Shown: positions 1-4,995 of the stretch, one piece after another
How the letters are laid out: every line of letters starts with the position of its first letter
How positions within the stretch are numbered: the first letter of the stretch is position 1
Assembly (NCBI GenBank): GCA_937996535.1
Contig: CALKVF010000100.1
Coordinates: forward strand, 1 to 7,235
DNA from: an uncultured Novosphingobium sp.
Lineage (GTDB): Bacteria > Pseudomonadota > Alphaproteobacteria > Sphingomonadales > Sphingomonadaceae
DNA length: 7,235 nt
Direction of reading: 5' to 3'
Made by a program: the position numbers and the translations under genes
The notes under the pieces: generated by a model
Seen by the model: only the letters and a program-made list of their open reading frames with translations
Databases searched by the model: none
What the model was told of the DNA's origin: nothing

Positions 1-1073
1 GCCTGATGGGCTTCATCTCCAGCTTCGGGCTATGCGGACTGGCGCTGTGGCTGGGGATCAATGGGTTCCTTGGCGGGCTGGGCACGCTGCTGCTGTTTGC
101 CGCGTGCCGCTCGCTCTACGGCTGGTTCGGTTCGGCCGCACCGCCAGCGGTGCAGGCCTATGTCGCCGCGCGCACCAGCCGGGCAGAACGCACCCAGTCG
201 CTGTCGCTGATCTCGTCCAGCTTCGGGCTAGGCACGGTGCTTGGCCCGGCGCTTGCGCCGATGCTGATCCTGCCCGCGCTGGGACTGGTCAGTCCGTTTG
301 CCGCGTTCACCCTGATCGCGGTGGTCGTGCTGATCGCGCTGCGCCTGCGCCTGCCCGATGATACCCCGGCCTTTGCCGGGCGGGGCGATGTGATGGCCGC
401 CCCCTTCAGCGCCAATTCCAATTCCGCCCGGCGCGAGGAAGAGGCCGAGGATGACGATGCGCCCGCGGGCAATCCCGGCAAGCTTGCCTGGGGCGATCGG
501 CGGATGCGCCCCTGGCTGGTGGCGGGGCTGTTTGGCGGCCACGCTCAGGCCGCGACAATGGGGATCGTCGGTTTTCTGGTGCTGGACCGGCTGGGGCTAC
601 GCGCCACGCCCGACCTCGGCGCGGCGCCGACCGGGCGGGTGCTGATGATGGGGGCCTTGGCCACGCTGCTGGCACAGTGGGGGCTGATCCCGATGCTGCG
701 GCTGGGGCCGCGCGCGTCGTGCCTGGGCGGGATCACGCTGGCGGCGCTGGGCGCCGGGTTCCTCTCGATCGCGCAGAGCGAACACGCCATTTCGGTCTGC
801 GTCGCGCTGCTGTCGATGGGCTTTGGCCTGTTCCGTCCGGGCTTCACCGCCGGGGCCTCGCTCTCGGTCAGCCGGGCCGAACAGGGCCAATCCGCCGGGA
901 TCGTCGCCTCGGTCAATGGCGCGGCCTATATCCTCGCCCCGGCGATCGGGGTCTGGCTCTATGGCCATTCCCCGGCGATCGGCTTCAGCGTGATCGAACT
1001 GCTGTGCCTCGCCGTGATCGTGCTCGGCTGGCGCGGGATGCAGGACGATTCGGCGCTGACCGGTCAGCGCTAG
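1..1073 (+). CDS. MFS transporter, 5' end missing
   Basis: This is the C-terminal part of a major facilitator superfamily inner-membrane transporter. The frame is open to the left edge (the codon at 3-5 reads Leu), so the Met codon at 6 is probably internal and the first one or two helices lie outside the window. About 355 residues are visible. Long hydrophobic stretches alternate with short loops. The segment GLGTVLGPALAP (residues 74-85 from the Met at 6) resembles MFS motif C, the antiporter signature of helix 5. A hydrophilic central loop (about residues 115-168) contains an acidic run, REEEAEDDD, followed by the second helix bundle. The C-terminal half has small-residue-rich helices (for example MGFGLFRPGFTAGAS) and a short tail ending in TGQR. 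Substrate is unknown. The motif suggests a drug/H+ antiporter-like exporter, and siderophore export is conceivable given the neighbours but not shown. The stop codon lies 11 nt from the end of the convergent arsC gene, with no obvious terminator between them. Confidence 0.88.
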   Translation, partial: LMGFISSFGLCGLALWLGINGFLGGLGTLLLFAACRSLYGWFGSAAPPAVQAYVAARTSRAERTQSLSLISSSFGLGTVLGPALAPMLILPALGLVSPFAAFTLIAVVVLIALRLRLPDDTPAFAGRGDVMAAPFSANSNSARREEEAEDDDAPAGNPGKLAWGDRRMRPWLVAGLFGGHAQAATMGIVGFLVLDRLGLRATPDLGAAPTGRVLMMGALATLLAQWGLIPMLRLGPRASCLGGITLAALGAGFLSIAQSEHAISVCVALLSMGFGLFRPGFTAGASLSVSRAEQGQSAGIVASVNGAAYILAPAIGVWLYGHSPAIGFSVIELLCLAVIVLGWRGMQDDSALTGQR

Positions 1074-1084
1074 GCGCGCCGCGT

Positions 1085-1429
1085 TTAGAGGATTTCGCTG
1101 ACCTTTTCCTGCGGACGGCACAGCCGCACGCCCTTGTCGGTTTCCACCAACGGACGTTCGATCAACTTGGGCTCGGCCGCCATCGCCGCCAGCACGGCCG
1201 CGTCATCGGCCTGCGGTAGCCCGCGCTCTTCGGCATCGGTACCGCGCAGGCGCAGGCCTTGCTGCGGGGTCATTCCAGCATCGCGATAGAGCTGGGCCAG
1301 CTTGTCCGCGCTGGGCGGAGTGTTGAGGTATTCGACCACCGTCACCTCCACGCCCGGCGTTTCCTGCAGCAGCGCCAAGGTCTTGCGCGACGTGCCGCAT
1401 GCCGGGTTGTGCCAGATCGTAGCCTTCAT
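1085..1429 (-). CDS. arsC: Arsenate reductase, glutaredoxin-dependent ArsC/Spx-type (114 aa)
   Basis: The 114-residue protein has a thioredoxin fold of the ArsC family. This family reduces arsenate to arsenite in the cytosol, using glutathione and glutaredoxin. The N-terminus IWHNPACGTSR carries the catalytic Cys11 in the family's NPxCxxSR loop. Conserved arginines follow: Arg60/Arg62 in GLRLRG, Arg92 in the ERPLV segment and Arg105 near the end. The pattern RPLVETDKG...RP is typical of ArsC. Residue 104 is a second Cys (RLCRP). The frame extends 12 codons further upstream, but I chose the ATG at 1429 because AAAGGA (plus-strand 1436-1441) sits 6 nt before it and the protein then starts directly at the first beta strand. 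No arsR, arsB or acr3 is visible, so it is not in a classical ars operon. It could instead be a related family member of unknown substrate (YffB-like). It is divergent from the siderophore receptor across 133 bp. Confidence 0.88.
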   Translation of the reverse strand: MKATIWHNPACGTSRKTLALLQETPGVEVTVVEYLNTPPSADKLAQLYRDAGMTPQQGLRLRGTDAEERGLPQADDAAVLAAMAAEPKLIERPLVETDKGVRLCRPQEKVSEIL

Positions 1430-1457
1430 GTGCGGTCCTTTCGCTTTGCGCCGCCGT

Positions 1458-1490
1458 AGGATCAATTTTCGCGCCTCGCAATTTGATCCT
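1458..1490. repeat. 33-bp imperfect palindrome in the arsC leader
   Basis: AGGATCAA (1458-1465) is the exact reverse complement of TTGATCCT (1483-1490). The pairing continues inward with two mismatches (1466/1482 and 1469/1479) and closes on a 5-nt centre at 1472-1476, so 12 of 14 arm positions pair. It lies 28 nt upstream of the arsC start and just outside the first Fur-like box. It could be an operator for a dimeric regulator or, if transcribed, a hairpin in the arsC 5' leader. It lacks a following T-run, so a factor-independent terminator is unlikely. The structure is seen directly; its function is not known. Confidence 0.6.
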
Positions 1491-1496
1491 TGTCAA
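1491..1496 (-). promoter_or_regulatory. Possible -35 element for arsC
   Basis: The minus strand reads TTGACA here, a perfect sigma-70 -35 hexamer pointing at arsC. It overlaps the edge of Fur-like box 1 by two bases. No good -10 follows at 17 nt. The best match is GAAAAT (plus-strand 1465-1470), at a long spacing of 20 nt and inside the palindrome. The call rests mainly on the -35 match and may be chance. Confidence 0.3.
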
Positions 1497-1513
1497 TGCG
1501 AACGATTCGCATT
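1495..1513. promoter_or_regulatory. Fur-box-like palindrome 1
   Basis: The 19-mer AATGCGAACGATTCGCATT is an inverted repeat with perfect 8-bp arms (AATGCGAA/TTCGCATT). It matches the size and layout of alphaproteobacterial Fur operators, which are 19-bp, AT-leaning palindromes with an ATTC half-site. It lies 50 nt before the siderophore receptor start and overlaps the possible arsC -35. Fur with Fe(II) would bind here and repress when iron is plentiful. The palindrome is seen directly. The assignment to Fur is inferred from its shape and from the downstream siderophore receptor. Confidence 0.7.
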
Positions 1514-1520
1514 AGCGGAC

Positions 1521-1538
1521 ATTCTCTCTATTGAGAAT
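1521..1538. promoter_or_regulatory. Additional half-site inverted repeat overlapping Fur-like box 2
   Basis: ATTCTC (1521-1526) and GAGAAT (1533-1538) form perfect 6-bp arms around a 6-nt spacer. The right arm is also the left arm of Fur-like box 2. Together with boxes 1 and 2 this gives a string of at least five ATTC/GAAT-type half-sites across about 55 bp. Such an array could allow several Fur dimers to bind side by side. Confidence 0.4.
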
Positions 1539-1548
1539 CATTCGCAAT
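1530..1548. promoter_or_regulatory. Fur-box-like palindrome 2
   Basis: The 19-mer ATTGAGAATCATTCGCAAT has 9-bp arms around a central C, with one mismatched pair. It closely follows the classical Fur operator shape (GAGAATCATTC core) and lies 14 nt upstream of the receptor start codon, just before its ribosome binding site. Its centre is 35 bp from that of box 1. No convincing -10/-35 pair for the receptor could be picked out, but the position suggests that binding here blocks initiation or early elongation of the receptor transcript. Confidence 0.75.
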
Positions 1549-1562
1549 ATATCGGAGCCGCC

Positions 1563-3638
1563 ATGACCCCTGCCCTGCACGCCCGCCTTGCCCTGTCCGC
1601 CGCGCTGGGTGCGATCGCGCTGCCGCAGGTCGCCATGGCAGCCAATGAGGCCGAGGATGCCCCCGCGCCGATCGTGGTCAACGGCGAGAGCTACCATGTT
1701 GCCGAACCGGCCAGCACCAAGACCGGCACCGCGCTGCTCGATACGCCGCAGTCGATCACCATGCTCCAGCGCGAACAGCTCGACGATCAGGGCGTCGAAC
1801 AACTGGGCGATGCGCTGCGCTATGTCCCGGGCGTCACGCTGGGCCAGGGCGAAGGCCACCGCGATCAGGTGGTGCTGCGCGGCCAGTCCTCGACCGCCGA
1901 CTTCTTCCTCGATGGCCTGCGCGACGATGCCCAGTATTACCGCCCGCTCTACAACACCGAACGGGTCGAAGTGCTTAAAGGCGCCAATGCCCTGCTGTTC
2001 GGGCGCGGCGGCGGCGGCGGGATCATCAACCGCGTTTCCAAGGTGGCCGATGCCGACACCCGCAAGGTCAAGCTTTCCGCCGGGGCCGACAGCTGGGGCG
2101 CATGGTCGCTGGCGGGCGATGTCAACCAGCCGCTGGGCCAGGGCCTCGCGCTGCGGCTCAACGCCACTTACGAAGACTTTGCCAATCACCGCCAGGCCTA
2201 TGACGGCCACTTCATCGGCGTGGCCCCGACCCTCAGCGCCGCACTGGGCGAGGCGACCACCGTGACCCTCGCCTATGAATTCGACCGCGATCGCCGGGTC
2301 ACCGATCGCGGGGTGCCCTCGCTCGGCGGGCGCCCGATCACCGGCTATGGCGATACCTTCTTCGGCAGCCCTACGCTCAATCGCAGCCGGGTCGATGCCC
2401 ACATCGCCCGCGCCCGGATCGACCACGAATTCACCAGCGACCTCACGCTCAGCCTCGCGGGCGAATATGCCCATTACGACAAGTATTACGCCAACATCCT
2501 GCCCTCGGCCGCCACGGCCACCACCGTCACCCTGACCGGCTACGACAGCGGCACCACCCGCGCCAACTGGATCGGTCAGGCCAACCTGGTCTGGAAGGGC
2601 CAGACCGGTGGGATCGGCCACACCTTGCTGGCGGGGGTCGAGGCGGGCGACCAGTCGACCGAAGCCACGCGCCGCAATGCGCTGTTCGGCGCAGGGGCAA
2701 GCTCGGCCACGGTGGCACTCGCCCAGACGCTGACCCTGCCCGCGATCGGCTGGACCGCGCTTGCCAGTTCGACCGGCGCGGGTGCGCGCAGCACCTCGGT
2801 CTATCTGCAGGATCAGATCGAACTGGCGCCGTTCGCGCAAATCATCGCCGGCCTGCGCCACGATCGCTTCACCATCGATGCCACCAACCGCCTGACCAGC
2901 GCGGTCACGGCGCGCGAAGACGCGATGTGGTCACCCCGCCTCGGGCTGGTGCTCAAGCCGCGCGCCAATATGTCGCTCTACGCCAGCTACGCCAAAAGCT
3001 TCCTGCCGCAGGCGGGCGATCAGTTCACCACGCTCGATGCCAGCTATCAGACCCTGGCGCCCGAAGCCTTCCGCAACCTGGAACTGGGCGCGAAGTGGGA
3101 TCTGACCACCAGCCTGTCGTTCTCGGCAGCGGCCTTCCAGGTCGATCGCAGCAACACCCGCGCCAACGATCCGCTGACCGGCAACCTCGTGCTCACCGGG
3201 TCCAGCCGGGTCCGCGGGTTGGAGGCTGGGCTGGCCGGCAAGATCACACCCACCTGGCAGGTGAGCCTGGGCTATACCTATCAGCAGGGTGAAATCCGCT
3301 CGACCACCACGGCGGCCCCCGCCGGGCGCAAGCTCGACAAGCTGCCCGCCCACCAGTTCGCCGCCTGGACCCGCCACGAAGTGACCGGCCGGCTTGGCCT
3401 GGGCCTCGGGCTGGTCCACCAGTCGGGCCAGTATGCAACGATCAGCAACGCCGTGCGCCTGCCGGCCTTCACCCGGATCGACGCGGCGGTTTATTACGAC
3501 CTGTCGGACCGCGCGGCCTTGCAGCTCAATGTCGAGAACCTCACCGACACCCGCTATTTCGCGAGCGCCCACACCGACAACAACATTGCGACCGGCGAGC
3601 CGATCAACGCCAAGCTGACGCTGCGCCTGAAATACTAA
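1563..3638 (+). CDS. TonB-dependent siderophore receptor, catecholate type (691 aa)
   Basis: This is an outer-membrane ferric-siderophore importer, energised by TonB-ExbB-ExbD. The start at 1563 is chosen because GGAG (1554-1557) precedes it by 5 nt and it begins a signal peptide (residues 1-26, ending PQVAMA). The open frame upstream crosses the control region and is not coding. A TonB-box-like IVVNG is at residues 37-41. The plug domain spans roughly 53-160 and includes LLDTPQSITML, LRYVPGV and RVEVLKGANALLFGR, followed by a run of five glycines and IINRVSK. These are hallmarks of the siderophore receptor family. The 22-strand barrel occupies about 165-691. The C-terminal segment NVENLTDTRYF followed by ASAHTDNNI is strongly like Fiu and other catecholate receptors. 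The protein ends LRLKY, with the aromatic last residue expected for BAM-assembled porins. Two Fur-like boxes lie upstream. The exact siderophore cannot be read from the sequence. Its stop codon overlaps that of the convergent [2Fe-2S] gene. Confidence 0.95.
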   Translation: MTPALHARLALSAALGAIALPQVAMAANEAEDAPAPIVVNGESYHVAEPASTKTGTALLDTPQSITMLQREQLDDQGVEQLGDALRYVPGVTLGQGEGHRDQVVLRGQSSTADFFLDGLRDDAQYYRPLYNTERVEVLKGANALLFGRGGGGGIINRVSKVADADTRKVKLSAGADSWGAWSLAGDVNQPLGQGLALRLNATYEDFANHRQAYDGHFIGVAPTLSAALGEATTVTLAYEFDRDRRVTDRGVPSLGGRPITGYGDTFFGSPTLNRSRVDAHIARARIDHEFTSDLTLSLAGEYAHYDKYYANILPSAATATTVTLTGYDSGTTRANWIGQANLVWKGQTGGIGHTLLAGVEAGDQSTEATRRNALFGAGASSATVALAQTLTLPAIGWTALASSTGAGARSTSVYLQDQIELAPFAQIIAGLRHDRFTIDATNRLTSAVTAREDAMWSPRLGLVLKPRANMSLYASYAKSFLPQAGDQFTTLDASYQTLAPEAFRNLELGAKWDLTTSLSFSAAAFQVDRSNTRANDPLTGNLVLTGSSRVRGLEAGLAGKITPTWQVSLGYTYQQGEIRSTTTAAPAGRKLDKLPAHQFAAWTRHEVTGRLGLGLGLVHQSGQYATISNAVRLPAFTRIDAAVYYDLSDRAALQLNVENLTDTRYFASAHTDNNIATGEPINAKLTLRLKY

Positions 3639-4159
3639 CCAGCCGGGGCCGCGGCGGGATCCGGCGGCGCAAGGTCGGCGGCGGGCGGCGGTGCAGTGCC
3701 GTCCAGCCCGCGCATCGCCCGCCCGGCCTGCTGAACCGCGCGGACCAGCCGCGGATAGACCCCGCAGCGGCACAGGTTGGGCACGGCTGCGGCAATATCC
3801 TCGGCGCTGGGATCGGAATTGCGCGCCAGCAGCGCGGCCGCGCTGATCGCGATGCCCGGAGTGCAGAACCCGCACTGGATCGCCTGCTCGGCGACCAGCG
3901 CCTGCTGCACCGGATGCGAGCGATCGGCCGACAGCCCCTCGATCGTGGTCACGGCGCGGCCCTCGGCCTCACCCAGAGTAATCAGGCAACTGCGCTGCGC
4001 CTCGCCATCGACCATGACCATGCAGGCCCCGCAATCGCCAGCCCCGCAGCCATATTTGGTGCCGGTGAGGTTCGCCCCGTCACGCAGCGCCCACAGCAGG
4101 GGCGTCTGCGGATCCAGCCGGATCTCGACCGCGCGGTCGTTGACGGTAAGGCGCGCCAT
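3635..4159 (-). CDS. (2Fe-2S)-binding subunit of xanthine oxidase/isoquinoline oxidoreductase type (174 aa)
   Basis: This is a small iron-sulfur subunit like IorA of isoquinoline 1-oxidoreductase or CoxS of CO dehydrogenase. These normally pass electrons from a molybdopterin catalytic subunit. The N-terminal plant-ferredoxin domain has Cys38, Cys43, Cys46 (CGAGDCGAC) and Cys58. The C-terminal helical domain has Cys96 and Cys99 (CGFC) plus Cys130 and Cys132 (CRC). All eight ligands for two [2Fe-2S] clusters are therefore present. An Ala/Pro-rich tail (about 155-174) extends past the usual end of the fold. The start is supported by AAGGG (plus-strand 4166-4170), which overlaps the stop codon of the upstream aldolase gene and sits 6 nt before the ATG. 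The 9-nt gap indicates co-transcription and probably translational coupling. No molybdopterin-binding large subunit lies in the window: downstream is the convergent receptor gene, which this gene overlaps by 4 bp. Confidence 0.92.
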   Translation of the reverse strand: MARLTVNDRAVEIRLDPQTPLLWALRDGANLTGTKYGCGAGDCGACMVMVDGEAQRSCLITLGEAEGRAVTTIEGLSADRSHPVQQALVAEQAIQCGFCTPGIAISAAALLARNSDPSAEDIAAAVPNLCRCGVYPRLVRAVQQAGRAMRGLDGTAPPPAADLAPPDPAAAPAG

Positions 4160-4168
4160 ATCCTGCCC

Positions 4169-4954
4169 TTAATCGCGCCAGGAGCGATCGACCTTGTCGA
4201 TCCGCCGCACCCAGGCGGCAAAGTCAGCCCCGCCCGGCACGTGGCCCGGCACATTGGCTTCGTGGAGATCGCGGTGGTGCACGGCCACCACCTCATCCGG
4301 CACGACCACCGGCTGGCCGGCGGCCATGGTCGCCAGCTGGATTTCGCAGGCGCGCTGCAGTGCCCAGTGCTGGACGAAGATTTCGGGGATCGACCGGCCC
4401 AGGATCACCGGGCCGTGATTCTTGAGCATCAGCACCCGCTTGTCGCCCAGGTTGGCCAGCAGGCGTTCGCCTTCTTCGGCACGCACGGTGATGCCTTCGA
4501 ACTCGTGATAGGCGATCCGCCCGGTGAAGTTGCAGGCATAGAAGTTGACCGGCTGAAGCCCGCCTTCAAGGCTGCACACCGCCATCGTCGCGGTGGTGTG
4601 GGTGTGAACGATGGCATGGGCCCACGGCACGTGGCGGTGGAAGTAGCTGTGCTGGACGAACCCGGCCTTGTTCACCGGATAGGGGCTGCCATCGAGCGTA
4701 TTGCCGTCGATGTCGATCTTGACGAGATTCGACGCGCAGACTTCGGAATAGAGCAGGCCATAGGGGTTGATGAGGAACGCGCCCTCTTCATCCGGCACCT
4801 TCACCGAAATGTGGTTGTAGATCGATTCCGACCAGCCAAGGTGATCGAACACCCGGTAGCACGCCGCCAGTTGCTGGCGGGCTTCCCATTCCGCTTCGCT
4901 GCAATCGACGTTGCGGCCGCCGTGGTGGGCCTGGGGGTTAAGCTGCGTTGCCAT
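4169..4954 (-). CDS. Class II aldolase/adducin family protein (261 aa)
   Basis: This is a cytosolic protein of the class II aldolase/adducin fold, a family that includes zinc-dependent fuculose-phosphate aldolase and ribulose-phosphate epimerase. Residues 20-50 (ARQQLAACYRVFDHLGWSE, NHIS) form the usual N-terminal helix and loop. INPYGLLYSE (62-71) matches the family's phosphate/substrate-loop region. The metal ligands appear as His117 and His119 in HTHT, and His180 in LKNHG. The FucA catalytic Glu is not present at the equivalent region (NKAGFVQH, 95-102). In this respect the protein resembles the adducin-like subgroup, so true aldolase activity is uncertain. The start at 4954 is chosen over an upstream in-frame Met at 5029, which lies inside the receptor gene, because GGGAGA (plus-strand 4961-4966) sits 6 nt before it. 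The gene begins 41 nt after the TonB receptor stop and ends 9 nt before the [2Fe-2S] gene, so the three probably form an operon. The substrate is unknown. Confidence 0.92.
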   Translation of the reverse strand: MATQLNPQAHHGGRNVDCSEAEWEARQQLAACYRVFDHLGWSESIYNHISVKVPDEEGAFLINPYGLLYSEVCASNLVKIDIDGNTLDGSPYPVNKAGFVQHSYFHRHVPWAHAIVHTHTTATMAVCSLEGGLQPVNFYACNFTGRIAYHEFEGITVRAEEGERLLANLGDKRVLMLKNHGPVILGRSIPEIFVQHWALQRACEIQLATMAAGQPVVVPDEVVAVHHRDLHEANVPGHVPGGADFAAWVRRIDKVDRSWRD

Positions 4955-4995
4955 CAAGAGTCTCCCGTTCCTGTTTGCAACCGATCCTAGGCAAA

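Noticed and set aside
1512..2861. 449-codon open frame on the minus strand opposite the siderophore receptor
   Set aside because: It lies antisense to a clearly coding receptor gene and its product is a Gly/Ala/Arg-rich sequence without a recognisable domain. Long antisense frames are expected in GC-rich DNA.
2931..3875. 314-codon minus-strand frame spanning the end of the siderophore receptor and part of the [2Fe-2S] gene
   Set aside because: It overlaps two well-supported genes in other frames and its product is compositionally biased with no family resemblance.
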